A program made the position numbers and the translations under genes. The notes beneath the pieces were generated by a model. The model ran no database searches. It was not told the DNA's origin and was given only the letters and a program-made list of their open reading frames with translations. A DNA stretch of 64,000 nucleotides from an uncultured Parabacteroides sp. Lineage in GTDB: Bacteria; Bacteroidota; Bacteroidia; Bacteroidales; Tannerellaceae. This document shows positions 41,036 to 50,560 of the stretch, piece by piece. Position 1 is the stretch's first letter, and the number at the start of each line of letters is the position of its first letter. The stretch lies in contig CASFNG010000013.1 of assembly GCA_949296075.1 (NCBI GenBank), positions 60,956-124,955 on the forward strand, written 5' to 3'.

Positions 41036-41980
41036 ATGTTTATAAATGCGACTGGGTTTTATGTACCCGAGGAACGGGTCGATAACCAACATTTTCTGGA
41101 ATTGAACGGTTTGACGAGCGAGTGGATTGAGCAGCGGACGGGGATTCATACCCGCTCCAAGGCGAGAGAGGATGAGAATATCAATACCATGAGCCTTGAG
41201 GCCGTGAAAGATGCCCTCCCTAAATTGCCCTATGATATTACGGAAGTCGATCTGATCGTCTCCGCGTCGTATTCTCCTTATGATACGGTCGCGACAGCCG
41301 CGCATCAAGTGCAGCATACCTACATGATCACCGACGCGAAAGCGTTGTATCTCTCCTCCGCTTGCTCCTCATTCCTGAATGCCTTGGAGGTGGTGGAAGG
41401 CTATTTCGCCACGGGGAAAGCCTCGAAAGCCTTAGTGCTCTCGGCGGACAAGAACTCGGCTTACTGGAATGAGACCGATCCCAAGGCGGGTCATTTGTGG
41501 GGAGACGCCGCCGCGGCCTTTTTCATCTCGAAAGAACGTCTGCGGGAGAGCGACGCCGAGATCTTGGAGGTCTATACGCAGGGACTTGGCTATTTGCCGA
41601 AGGCGATGGAGGCCGTCCACCTGCGCCCTCGGCACGGAGGGATCCTTATGCCGGAGGGACGCGACGTGTTCATGCAGGCTTGTACCTATATGCCGAAAAA
41701 TGTCCTTTTCCTGTTGGAGAAGAATGGCTATACGTTGGATCAACTGACCTATTTCATCGGCCATCAGGCCAATATGCGTATCATGGCGAATATCGCCAAG
41801 CAATTGGAGCTGCCGGATGAGAAATTCTTGCACAACATCGAGGAGCTGGGAAATACCGGCTCGGTTAGCTCGGCGTTGGTTTACGCGCAAAATGAGAATA
41901 TCTTCAAGAAAGACGACCTGATCGCCATCACCGTGTTCGGCGGTGGATACTCGACCGGCGCTTGCTTGATCAAATATTGA
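41036..41980 (+). CDS. 3-oxoacyl-ACP synthase III family protein
   Basis: KAS III-type condensing enzyme of 314 residues. The catalytic triad is intact: Cys110 in YLSSACSSFLNAL, His243 in FIGHQANMRIM, Asn273 in ELGNTGSVSSAL. It could be the housekeeping FabH that starts fatty-acid synthesis or a second copy with a different acyl primer; the TetR gene ahead and fabG behind favour a dedicated acyl pathway, but sequence alone does not decide. Confidence 0.9.
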   Translation: MFINATGFYVPEERVDNQHFLELNGLTSEWIEQRTGIHTRSKAREDENINTMSLEAVKDALPKLPYDITEVDLIVSASYSPYDTVATAAHQVQHTYMITDAKALYLSSACSSFLNALEVVEGYFATGKASKALVLSADKNSAYWNETDPKAGHLWGDAAAAFFISKERLRESDAEILEVYTQGLGYLPKAMEAVHLRPRHGGILMPEGRDVFMQACTYMPKNVLFLLEKNGYTLDQLTYFIGHQANMRIMANIAKQLELPDEKFLHNIEELGNTGSVSSALVYAQNENIFKKDDLIAITVFGGGYSTGACLIKY

Positions 41981-42001
41981 TAACTAAAAATTGGGGAAGA
42001 T

Positions 42002-42748
42002 ATGAAACTATTGGAAGGAAAGGTAGCTGTCGTAACCGGGGCTGCCCGTGGTATTGGCAAGGCGATCGCCATGAAGTTCGCCGCTGAGGGAGCGAATATC
42101 GCGTTCACGGATTTAGTGATCGACGAGAAGGGCTTGGCTACGCAGGCCGAGATCGAGGCTTTAGGCGTGAAGGCTAAAGGATATGCCTCGAACGCCGCCA
42201 ACTTTGAGGAGACTCATAACGTGGTGGCCGAGATCGTGAAAGACTTTGGCCGTGTGGATATTCTGGTCAATAACGCCGGCATCACGAAGGACGGCCTGAT
42301 GATGCGCATGAGCGAGGGGCAGTGGGATGCCGTCTTGAACGTGAACCTGAAATCCGCGTTCAACTTCATCCACGCCTGTACGCCGGTCATGATGAAGCAG
42401 CGTGCGGGTAGCATCATCAATATGTCGTCGGTCGTTGGCGTACATGGCAATGCCGGGCAAGCCAACTATTCCGCCTCGAAAGCAGGTATGATCGGCTTGG
42501 CGAAATCGGTTGCCCAGGAGTTGGGTTCCCGCGGCATCCGCGCGAACGCGATCGCCCCGGGCTTTATCATTACCGATATGACCGCCCAGCTGTCGGAGGA
42601 GGTACGCTCCGAGTGGTGCAAGAAGATCCCCTTGCGTCGTGGCGGTACGGTAGATGATGTGGCGAATATCGCGCTCTTCTTGGCTTCCGATATGTCGTCT
42701 TATGTCTCCGGTCAGGTGATCCAGGTTGACGGCGGCATGAATATGTAA
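42002..42748 (+). CDS. fabG: 3-oxoacyl-ACP reductase
   Basis: NADPH-dependent short-chain dehydrogenase of 248 residues that reduces 3-oxoacyl-ACP. Cofactor loop: VTGAARGIGKAIA (residues 10-22). Active-site Ser-Tyr-Lys is in NMSSVVGVHGN and QANYSASKAG. C terminus: SGQVIQVDGGMNM. It lies 21 bases after the KAS III gene, with which it forms a two-step elongation module. Confidence 0.95.
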   Translation: MKLLEGKVAVVTGAARGIGKAIAMKFAAEGANIAFTDLVIDEKGLATQAEIEALGVKAKGYASNAANFEETHNVVAEIVKDFGRVDILVNNAGITKDGLMMRMSEGQWDAVLNVNLKSAFNFIHACTPVMMKQRAGSIINMSSVVGVHGNAGQANYSASKAGMIGLAKSVAQELGSRGIRANAIAPGFIITDMTAQLSEEVRSEWCKKIPLRRGGTVDDVANIALFLASDMSSYVSGQVIQVDGGMNM

Positions 42749-42749
42749 G

Positions 42750-43424
42750 ATGGAAGTCGTTTACGAGGATAATCATATTATCGCGGTAAATAAGAATTGC
42801 CGCGAGATCGTACAGGGCGACAAGACGGGCGACAAGCCGCTTTCGGACTTGCTGAAGGCGTGGCTGAAAGAGAAATACTGCAAGCCGGGCAACGTGTTTG
42901 TCGGCGTGACGCACCGTTTGGACCGACCGGTGAGCGGGATCGTCGTGTTCGCCAAGACGAGCAAGGCGCTCTCTCGCCTGAACGAGATGTTCCGGGATGG
43001 ATCGGTACATAAGACCTATTGGGCGATCGTGAAGAACCGTCCTCCCCGGGAGGAGGGGGAGCTGGTGAACTGGTTGGTGCGCAATGAGCGGCAAAACAAG
43101 AGTTACGCTTACGACTCGGAGCGTCCCGGGGCTAAGAAGGCGATCTTGCGTTATCGGCTGATCGCCAGCTCGGACAATTATTTCTTGCTGGAGATCGACT
43201 TGAAGACCGGCCGGCATCACCAGATCCGCTGCCAGCTGGCGAAGATCGGGTGCCCGATCAAGGGCGACTTGAAGTATGGCTTCGATCGCTCGAATAAGGA
43301 TGGAGGTATCAGCTTGCATGCGCGTAGCGTGGAGTTTATCCATCCCGTATCGAAGAAAGAGATAAGTATCGTGGCCCCGGTACCGGACGATAATTTGTGG
43401 AAGGCCTTGTCGGCTGGGTTGTAA
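42750..43424 (+). CDS. RluA-family RNA pseudouridine synthase
   Basis: 224 residues. The catalytic Asp is in VGVTHRLDRPVSGIVVFAKT. Also KTGRHHQIRCQLAKIGCPIKGDLKYG. It has no N-terminal S4 domain, so it is of the short RluA/RluC-core type; the target (rRNA or tRNA) is not predictable. It starts one base after the fabG stop, so it is in the same operon though functionally unrelated. Confidence 0.92.
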   Translation: MEVVYEDNHIIAVNKNCREIVQGDKTGDKPLSDLLKAWLKEKYCKPGNVFVGVTHRLDRPVSGIVVFAKTSKALSRLNEMFRDGSVHKTYWAIVKNRPPREEGELVNWLVRNERQNKSYAYDSERPGAKKAILRYRLIASSDNYFLLEIDLKTGRHHQIRCQLAKIGCPIKGDLKYGFDRSNKDGGISLHARSVEFIHPVSKKEISIVAPVPDDNLWKALSAGL

Positions 43425-43731
43425 ACAGGCGTACGCCGATAAGATTGATAAGCGGAATTCCTTCCGGATGAGGTGTGGGGTTTCATTCGGAAGGAATTTT
43501 TTTGTTTCTTCGCGATGGGGTTTATTCCTTGAGAGGTGTGGACGTGTTTGCCTGTGCGTGGATTTATTCCACGGATTGGCGGGAGAAAATCCAACTAAAA
43601 TGTTAATGGATGCGCTAAGAGATCTTGTGTCTGTGAAGTTGTGTTAATAATTGATGCTATGCGATGTGTTGGAACGATTTTTTCAGGAATAAGCGGGAGA
43701 ATGTAATATACGTAATTTATATAGCGAGCGA
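43425..43731 (+). other. 307-base spacer with terminator; otherwise empty
   Basis: Apart from the terminator at 43456-43503, I see no gene. GTTTATTCC and ATTTATTCC occur within 60 bases. No consensus promoter for the efflux operon is evident, suggesting dependence on an activator. Confidence 0.5.
43456..43503 (+). terminator. Terminator of the tetR-fabH-fabG-rluA operon
   Basis: 16-pair stem AATTCCTTCCGGATGA with TTCATTCGGAAGGAATT, followed by seven T. Confidence 0.9.
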
Positions 43732-44898
43732 ATGAGTAGAAAAAGATTGGCGAAAGCACAGGTTATTTTGATCGCTCTTGTCGTTGCGGTGACAGGATGT
43801 CGCCAGAAAGAAGAGCAGCAACTACCGATTGTGGTCGTGGATAAGCCGTCCAAGGAGGATGTGCAGATTTATGGGGAATACGTAGGCAGTATCCGGGCCG
43901 CCAGTTTCGTGGAAATCCATGCCCGGGTAGAGGGATTCCTGGAGAAGATGTTGTTTGAGGAAGGGAAACGGGTAGAACTCAATGAGCCGCTGTTTATCAT
44001 AAACTCCGCTCCGTATAGGGCACGTGTGGAGAAGGCGAAGGCTCGTTTGAAAAAGAGCCAGGCGCAAGCGGCCAAGGCCAGACGCGACGTGGAGCGACTG
44101 ACCCCGCTGTATGAGCAGCACGCCGCCAGCCAGTTGGATCTCGACAACGCGATCGCCGCGTTGGAGGACGCGGAGGCCGACATCGCCATGAACCAGGCTG
44201 ATCTGGATCAGGCGGAGATGGAATTGAGCTATACTGTGGTGACCTCTCCTTTGGCGGGGAATATCAGTGAGCGCTTCGTGGATGTAGGGGCGTTGGTGGG
44301 CCCGGGATTGAACTCTAAGTTGGCGGCGGTGGTGAAGAGCGATACCGTCCTTGTGGATTTCAAGATGACCGCCCTTGATTACTTGCGTGCCGAGCGCCGC
44401 AACGTGCGCTTCGGGGAGCGGGATACGACACGTTCCTGGCAGCCTACCGTGACGGTCACTTTGGCTGATAATTCGGAATATCCGGTGAAAGGTATCGTTG
44501 ACTTCGCGGATCCATCGGTGGATCCCCAGACAGGAACCTTCGGTGTCCGCGCCGAGTTGCCTAATCCTAACCAGAAATTGTTGCCCGGGCAGTTCACGAA
44601 AGTGAAGCTCTTGCTCGACGTGCGCGAGCGTTCGATCGTGGTTCCTCGCAAGGCTTTGTCAATCGAGAAGGGAGGAGCTTTTATCTACATTATCCGTCGT
44701 GATGACGTGGCGGAGAAACGTTTCGTGCAGATCGGCCCTGAGATCGGGAATAAGGTCGTGATCGAGCGTGGTTTGGGCGAGAACGAGCGTGTCGTGGTGG
44801 AAGGCTATCATAAACTGGTTCCCGGCGTTAAGGTGCATGCCGTTGACGCGGACGACGAGAAGGCGATCCAGAAGCTAAGAGAGGAGGAGGAAGGATGA
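43732..44898 (+). CDS. RND efflux periplasmic adaptor lipoprotein
   Basis: Membrane fusion protein of 388 residues. Signal peptide with lipobox AVTGCR (Cys23). Barrel-sandwich lipoyl parts flank a helical hairpin (about 100-160; KARLKKSQAQAAKARRDVERL), then beta-barrel and membrane-proximal domain. It links the inner-membrane pump to the outer-membrane channel. Its stop overlaps the pump start by four bases (ATGA), and all three efflux genes are thus coupled. Confidence 0.94.
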   Translation: MSRKRLAKAQVILIALVVAVTGCRQKEEQQLPIVVVDKPSKEDVQIYGEYVGSIRAASFVEIHARVEGFLEKMLFEEGKRVELNEPLFIINSAPYRARVEKAKARLKKSQAQAAKARRDVERLTPLYEQHAASQLDLDNAIAALEDAEADIAMNQADLDQAEMELSYTVVTSPLAGNISERFVDVGALVGPGLNSKLAAVVKSDTVLVDFKMTALDYLRAERRNVRFGERDTTRSWQPTVTVTLADNSEYPVKGIVDFADPSVDPQTGTFGVRAELPNPNQKLLPGQFTKVKLLLDVRERSIVVPRKALSIEKGGAFIYIIRRDDVAEKRFVQIGPEIGNKVVIERGLGENERVVVEGYHKLVPGVKVHAVDADDEKAIQKLREEEEG

Positions 44899-47800
44899 AA
44901 CCAGGATTTTTCATAGATCGTCCGGTCTTCTCGACTGTCTTGTCAGTCTTGATCGTGATTGTCGGGCTGATCGGGTTGGTATCGTTGCCGATCGACCAGT
45001 ATCCGCAGATTACCCCGCCCGTGGTGAAGATCAGCGCCTCCTATCCGGGAGCGAGCGCATTGACCGTATCCCAAGCGGTGGCGACACCGATCGAGCAAGA
45101 GCTGAACGGGACTCCGGGTATGATTTATATGCAAAGTAGCAGTTCCAATTCGGGAAATTTAAATATTACTGTTACCTTTGATGTCTCGACAAACGCGGAT
45201 TTGGCGGCAGTCGAGATACAAAACCGGGTGAAATTGGCGGAAAGCCGTTTGCCCGCCGAGGTGATCCAGAACGGTATCTCTATCGAGAAGCAGGCTCCCA
45301 GCCAGTTGATGACGTTGAGCTTGATGTCGGACGACCCGAAGTTTGATGAGATTTATTTGAGTAACTTCGCTACGATTAATGTGCTGGACGTGCTGCGGCG
45401 TATTCCCGGTGTGGGACGTGTGTCGAATATCGGTAGCCGTTATTACGGTATGCAGATCTGGGTCTATCCGGATCGCTTGGCGAATATGGGCTTGACCGTG
45501 AAGGATCTGCAGGATGCCTTGAAGGATCAGAACCGGGAATCGGCGGCGGGCGAGTTAGGCAAGCAGCCGGTTCTTGACGTGGATATAACCCTGCCGATCA
45601 CGGCTCCCGGTCGTTTGTCAACTGTCGAGGAGTTCGAGGACATCGTGATCCGGGCCAATCCGGACGGGTCGATCGTCCGTATGAGCGATGTGGCTCGGGT
45701 GTCGTTGGAGGCATCCTCATATTCCACGGAGAGTGGTATCAATGGTAAGAACGCCGCTATCTTGGGAATTTATATGTTGCCAGGGGCGAATGCCTTGGAG
45801 GTGGCCGAGAATGTGAAGAACGCCATGAAGGAGATCAGCCAGAATTTCCCGGAGGGTCTGGAATATAACTTTCCTTTCGATATGACGGAGTACATCTCCC
45901 AGTCGATCCATGAGGTTTATAAGACTTTATTCGAGGCGTTATTCTTGGTCGTGCTGGTGGTGTTTCTCTCGTTGCAAAACTGGCGTGCCGCATTAATCCC
46001 TACGATCGCCGTGCCGATCTCCTTGATCGGGACATTCGGATTCATGTTGGTTTTTGACTTCTCCTTGAATATGCTGACTCTTTTAGGCTTGATCCTGGCG
46101 ATCGGTATCGTGGTGGACGATGCGATTGTCGTGGTCGAGAATGTGGAACGTATCATGGAAGAGGAGCATCTGACGGCTCGTGAAGCTACGCATAAGGCCA
46201 TGAAAGAGCTGTCGGGAGCCTTGATCGCGACCTCGATGGTCTTGGCCGCCGTGTTTGTCCCGGTGAGTTTCCTTGGAGGCATCACGGGATTGCTCTATCG
46301 CCAGTTCTCTATTACGATCGCGGTGTCGGTGATCTTGTCTACGGTGGTTGCCTTGACGTTAAGTCCGGCGATGTGCGCGATCATCTTACGCCCGTCACAT
46401 ACGAAAAAGCCGCTGCTATTCCGTTGGATCAATTATTGGTTGGCTAAGGGAAACAGGCGTTATTCCTCCTTGTTACGTATCGCTATCTCCAATCCTCGGC
46501 GGATATTGGCTGGTTTTGGGATGGTGTTGGTATTCATCTTCGTGCTGAATCGTGCCTTGCCGACCAGTTTTATCCCCGAAGAGGATCAAGGATTCTTCTA
46601 TGTGGAGCTGGAGATGCCGGAAGGTACGACATTAGAGCGCACACGTGAAGTGACGAATCGGGCGATCGACTATCTGGATCACCATCCTGCCGTGGCTTAT
46701 GTGCAGAATCTGACCGGTAGTAGTCCGAGAGTGGGTACGAACCAAGGACGGGCTACCTTGACGGTTATCCTGAAACCTTGGGAGGAGCGCAAGGCTTCAG
46801 GCATGAAAGTGGAGGATGTGATGGCGGATGCCCGCAAGGAATTCTACTATTATCCGGAGGCGAAAGCCTACGTGAATCGTCCGCCCGTGATCCCCGGATT
46901 AGGAGAGAGTGGCGGATTGGAGATGCAGTTGGAGGCTCGCGGTGATGCCAGTTGGGATAATTTGGTGAACGCTACGGATACCTTCCTTCATTACGCCTCG
47001 CTCGCTCCAGAGATCCAGAGCGTCTCGTCGGCGATGCAGAGCGAGATTCCACAATTATATTTCGACGTGGATCGCGACCAAGCGAAGTTCTTGGGCATTC
47101 CGCTTTCTGATATTTTCTCGACCATGAAGGCCTATTTGGGCTCTGTTTATGTGAACGACTTCAATATGTTCAACCGTATTTACCGGGTTTATATCCAAGC
47201 TGAGGCACCTTACCGGGCGACCCGGGATAACTTGGACCTTTTCTTTGTGCGTAGCAAGGACGGGGCGATGGTTCCGTTGACGGCTTTGGGCACGGTACAA
47301 TACACGACCGGTCCCGGTACGATCAAACGTTTCAATATGTTCTCGACAGCATCGATTAACGCCGTGGCAGCCCCGGGTTATAGTACGGGCGACGCGATGG
47401 CGGCGATGGAGCGGATCGTGCGGGAACATTTACCGGAGAATATCGGATTGGAGTGGAGCGGTCTTTCTTATCAGGAGAAGCAAGCCGGCGGACAGACCGG
47501 TATGGTTCTGGCGTTGGTCTTCTTGTTCGTGTTTCTTTTCTTGGCGGCTCAGTACGAGAGCTGGATCGTACCGATCGCCGTGCTGCTTTCCTTACCGGTG
47601 GCTACGTTGGGCGCTTACTTAGGGATCTGGGTCACCGGACTGGAAAACGACATCTATTTCCAGATCGGCTTGGTCACCTTGATCGGTTTGGCGGCGAAGA
47701 ACGCCATCCTGATCGTTGAGTTCGCCAAGGTACAGGTGGATCATGGAGTGGAGGTGGTGAAGGCCGCCATCCATGCCGCCCAGATGCGTTTCCGGCCTAT

Positions 47801-48071
47801 CTTGATGACTTCGTTAGCTTTTGTGCTGGGTATGCTCCCGATGGTGATGGCTTCCGGGCCGGGGTCGGCCTCCCGCCATAGTATCGGTACGGGTGTATTC
47901 TTCGGAATGTTGGTGGCGATCACGGCCGGTATCGTCTTGGTTCCCTTTTTCTTCGTGTTGATCTATAAGTTGAGGCGGAAGATCCGGATGGATCGCATCG
48001 TGAATCGGGAGGTGGTTGTCCGTAGGAAAGAGATGGTGACTTCCATGTTACAGAGAATCAAAAACAGATGA
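44895..48071 (+). CDS. RND multidrug efflux pump, inner-membrane permease
   Basis: AcrB/MexB-type HAE1 transporter of 1058 residues with 12 membrane helices and two large periplasmic loops. N terminus: FFIDRPVFSTVLSVLIVIVGL. The proton-relay Asp pair is in GIVVDDAIVVVENVER. The second half has LIGLAAKNAILIVEFAK. It exports hydrophobic drugs, bile salts or dyes; specificity cannot be read from sequence. It overlaps the adaptor and outer-membrane genes by four bases each. Confidence 0.96.
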   Translation: MKPGFFIDRPVFSTVLSVLIVIVGLIGLVSLPIDQYPQITPPVVKISASYPGASALTVSQAVATPIEQELNGTPGMIYMQSSSSNSGNLNITVTFDVSTNADLAAVEIQNRVKLAESRLPAEVIQNGISIEKQAPSQLMTLSLMSDDPKFDEIYLSNFATINVLDVLRRIPGVGRVSNIGSRYYGMQIWVYPDRLANMGLTVKDLQDALKDQNRESAAGELGKQPVLDVDITLPITAPGRLSTVEEFEDIVIRANPDGSIVRMSDVARVSLEASSYSTESGINGKNAAILGIYMLPGANALEVAENVKNAMKEISQNFPEGLEYNFPFDMTEYISQSIHEVYKTLFEALFLVVLVVFLSLQNWRAALIPTIAVPISLIGTFGFMLVFDFSLNMLTLLGLILAIGIVVDDAIVVVENVERIMEEEHLTAREATHKAMKELSGALIATSMVLAAVFVPVSFLGGITGLLYRQFSITIAVSVILSTVVALTLSPAMCAIILRPSHTKKPLLFRWINYWLAKGNRRYSSLLRIAISNPRRILAGFGMVLVFIFVLNRALPTSFIPEEDQGFFYVELEMPEGTTLERTREVTNRAIDYLDHHPAVAYVQNLTGSSPRVGTNQGRATLTVILKPWEERKASGMKVEDVMADARKEFYYYPEAKAYVNRPPVIPGLGESGGLEMQLEARGDASWDNLVNATDTFLHYASLAPEIQSVSSAMQSEIPQLYFDVDRDQAKFLGIPLSDIFSTMKAYLGSVYVNDFNMFNRIYRVYIQAEAPYRATRDNLDLFFVRSKDGAMVPLTALGTVQYTTGPGTIKRFNMFSTASINAVAAPGYSTGDAMAAMERIVREHLPENIGLEWSGLSYQEKQAGGQTGMVLALVFLFVFLFLAAQYESWIVPIAVLLSLPVATLGAYLGIWVTGLENDIYFQIGLVTLIGLAAKNAILIVEFAKVQVDHGVEVVKAAIHAAQMRFRPILMTSLAFVLGMLPMVMASGPGSASRHSIGTGVFFGMLVAITAGIVLVPFFFVLIYKLRRKIRMDRIVNREVVVRRKEMVTSMLQRIKNR

Positions 48072-49459
48072 TTATGATGATGAAGAGAGGTGTTATTATA
48101 TGCTTTTCCGTGATTTGCTGCGCGGTTGTGCTTTCCTCCTGCAAGATCGGTAAACGATACGCTCGTCCGGACTTGAACTTGCCAGGTCGGATAGAGGCGA
48201 ATACCGATACGTTGGATACGACTTCGGTGGAGGGTATCGCCTGGGAGAGCCTGTATGCCGACGATACATTGAAGGAACTGATCGCGAAAGCGTTGGAGAA
48301 CAATAAGGATATGAAGATCGCCGCCGCTCGTATCAAGGAGATGATGGCCGCCAAGCGAATATCTTTCGCCAATATGCTGCCCGAGGTAGGGGCGAGGATC
48401 TATGCGGAGAAGGAACGGTTGAATTACGGGGGCGACGAGCCGAAGCCCGATCCGGAGTCGGGAGCCAAGCTGACCTTCTCGTGGGAAGTGGATCTATGGG
48501 GCAACCTTAGATGGGCGAACGAGGCGGCTATCGCCTCGTATATGGCGACCGTGGAAGGACAGCGTGCCTTGAGGCTGACGATCGTAGCCGAGGTCGCTTC
48601 CAATTATTACGAGCTTTGCGCGTTGGATCAGGAGTTGTCGATCGTGCAACAGACCTTGGAGGCCCGGAGAGAGGGCGTGCGGTTGGCGAAGTTGCGGTAT
48701 GAGGGTGGACTTACCTCCGAGACCTCTTATAACCAGGCCTTGGTGGAGTTGGCCCGTACTGAGACCCTGATCCCTTCGTTGGAGCGGCAGATCAAGATCA
48801 AGGAAAGTGACCTTAGCCTGCTGCTTGGCGAATATACGGGAGATATACCCCGCGGGCTTTCCTTGAGCGACCAGCGTCTGCCGGATAGCTTGCCGGTGGG
48901 CTTGCCCTCCTCGTTGCTGGAACGGCGTCCGGATATGCGTCAGGCGGAATATCGCTTGCGTGCGGCGAACGCGAGGGTCGGCGTCGCGCAGACGAACCTG
49001 TTCCCCAAAATTACCCTGACTGGCTATTATGGCTTCGAGAGTGATGAGCTGAGTTCCTTGTTGAAGAGCCCGGCCGGCTATATTTTGGGAAATCTTGTGC
49101 AGCCGATATTCGCGATGGGGAAGAACCGGGCGAAGGTGAAGGCGGAGAAAGCCCGGTATGAGCAGGAGGTATATGCCTACGAGAAGAGCGTACTGATCGC
49201 TTTCAAGGAGGTGAACAACGCGATCGTCACCGCTCGGAAAGTGAAAGAGATCCGGTCGTCAATGGAGAATCTGGAAAGCTCGGCCCGGAAGTATCTGGAA
49301 CTTGCCCAGTTGCAATATATTAACGGAGTCACCAGCTACATGGATGTATTGGATGCGCAACGTGGTTTGCTGGAGGCGCAGATCGGGTTGAACGACGCTG
49401 TCTTGTCTGAGTTGCTCTCGATCGTCAATTTATATAAGGCGCTCGGGGGAGGATATTGA
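48068..49459 (+). CDS. Outer-membrane efflux channel lipoprotein (OprM/TolC family)
   Basis: 463 residues, lipobox VLSSCK (Cys19). Two OEP repeats with long helical segments; ERRPDMRQAEYRLRAANARVGVAQTNLFPKI is the NodT-family signature, and the C-terminal AQLQYINGVTSYMDVLDAQRGLL is also typical. It completes the tripartite pump with the two preceding genes. No local regulator gene (TetR/MarR/AraC) is attached. Confidence 0.95.
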   Translation: MIMMMKRGVIICFSVICCAVVLSSCKIGKRYARPDLNLPGRIEANTDTLDTTSVEGIAWESLYADDTLKELIAKALENNKDMKIAAARIKEMMAAKRISFANMLPEVGARIYAEKERLNYGGDEPKPDPESGAKLTFSWEVDLWGNLRWANEAAIASYMATVEGQRALRLTIVAEVASNYYELCALDQELSIVQQTLEARREGVRLAKLRYEGGLTSETSYNQALVELARTETLIPSLERQIKIKESDLSLLLGEYTGDIPRGLSLSDQRLPDSLPVGLPSSLLERRPDMRQAEYRLRAANARVGVAQTNLFPKITLTGYYGFESDELSSLLKSPAGYILGNLVQPIFAMGKNRAKVKAEKARYEQEVYAYEKSVLIAFKEVNNAIVTARKVKEIRSSMENLESSARKYLELAQLQYINGVTSYMDVLDAQRGLLEAQIGLNDAVLSELLSIVNLYKALGGGY

Positions 49460-49467
49460 TGAAGATG

Positions 49468-49495
49468 CCCCCCGGCTTCGTGCCGGGGGGTCTTG
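49468..49495 (+). terminator. First terminator after the efflux operon
   Basis: CCCCCCGGC-TTCGT-GCCGGGGGG, nine G-C-rich pairs with a UUCG-type loop, then TCTT. Confidence 0.8.
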
Positions 49496-49500
49496 GATGT

Positions 49501-49560
49501 CGGCGATCAGTGGATTGATGGTTCTATATGAAGAACCCTCCGCTGGTCGCCGGTATTTTT
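49501..49560 (+). terminator. Second, longer hairpin before metA
   Basis: CGGCGATCAGTGGA (49501-49514) pairs with TCCGCTGGTCGCCG (49539-49552), inner GGTTCT/AGAACC stem, then GTATTTTTG. A strong terminator 70 bases before metA; the metA -7 element TATCTTTG follows at about 49602. Confidence 0.75.
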
Positions 49561-49627
49561 GTTTAGGGACGTTTTATCGATTTATGCCGAAATTTCTCAT
49601 TATCTTTGCCCAACTAATACGTAAAAT

Positions 49628-50560
49628 ATGCCGTTGAATTTACAGAAGAACCTGCCCGCCATCGAGCTGTTGAAGAAGGAGCATATCTTCGTGATGGACT
49701 CGCTGCGCGCCTCTACGCAGGACATACGCCCGTTGAGGGTCGTGGTGCTGAACCTGATGCCCCTGAAGATCACCACGGAGACCGATTTAGTCCGCCTGCT
49801 CAGCAACACGCCTTTGCAGGTAGAGCTCGATTTCATGAAGATCAAGGGGCATACGCCGAAGAATACGCCTATCGAGCATATGCGGGAATTCTATAAGGAT
49901 TTTGATGAGATGGCGGATGATTTCTACGACGGCATGATCGTGACGGGCGCTCCGGTGGAGCAGATGCCGTTCGAGGAGGTGACTTATTGGGATGAGGTGA
50001 CCCGCATTTTCGACTGGGCCCGTACTCACGTAACCTCTACCCTCTACATCTGCTGGGCGGCTCAGGCGGGACTATATCATTTTTATGGCGTGCCTAAATA
50101 TCCGTTGCCCTCGAAGATGTTCGGCATATTCCGGCATTCCTTGCGCGAGCCGTTCGTGCCGATCTTCCGCGGGTTCGACGATGAGTTCTTCGTGCCTCAC
50201 AGCCGGCATACGGAGATCCGCAGGGAGGATATTCTCAAGATCCCCGAGTTGACCCTGTTGTCGGAGAGCGAGGAGTCAGGTGTTTATATGGTGATGGCTC
50301 GGGGTGGCCGGGAATTCTTTATCACTGGGCACTCGGAGTATTCCCCCTATACCCTGAACGATGAATATATGCGGGATCTGGGCAAGGGATTGCCGATCGA
50401 GAAGCCGCGTAATTACTATCGCAATGACGATCCCGCCCAAGGCCCCGTGGTTCGTTGGCGGGGACACGCCAACCTGCTCTTCACCAATTGGTTGAATTAT
50501 TATGTATATCAGGAAACCCCGTTCCATCGGGAAGACATCAAGAATTTGGGAGATCTGTAA
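49628..50560 (+). CDS. metA: Homoserine O-acyltransferase MetA, predicted acetyl-CoA specific
   Basis: First committed step of methionine synthesis. 310 residues. Catalytic Cys142 is in YICWAAQAG; the His/Glu pair is in [11 protein letters not shown]. Residue 111, in [13 protein letters not shown], is Glu. Work on the Bacillus MetA showed Glu111 favours acetyl-CoA and Gly111 succinyl-CoA, so this enzyme is probably a homoserine O-acetyltransferase despite its MetA fold. The U32 gene follows with no spacer. Confidence 0.93.
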   Translation: MPLNLQKNLPAIELLKKEHIFVMDSLRASTQDIRPLRVVVLNLMPLKITTETDLVRLLSNTPLQVELDFMKIKGHTPKNTPIEHMREFYKDFDEMADDFYDGMIVTGAPVEQMPFEEVTYWDEVTRIFDWARTHVTSTLYICWAAQAGLYHFYGVPKYPLPSKMFGIFRHSLREPFVPIFRGFDDEFFVPHSRHTEIRREDILKIPELTLLSESEESGVYMVMARGGREFFITGHSEYSPYTLNDEYMRDLGKGLPIEKPRNYYRNDDPAQGPVVRWRGHANLLFTNWLNYYVYQETPFHREDIKNLGDL

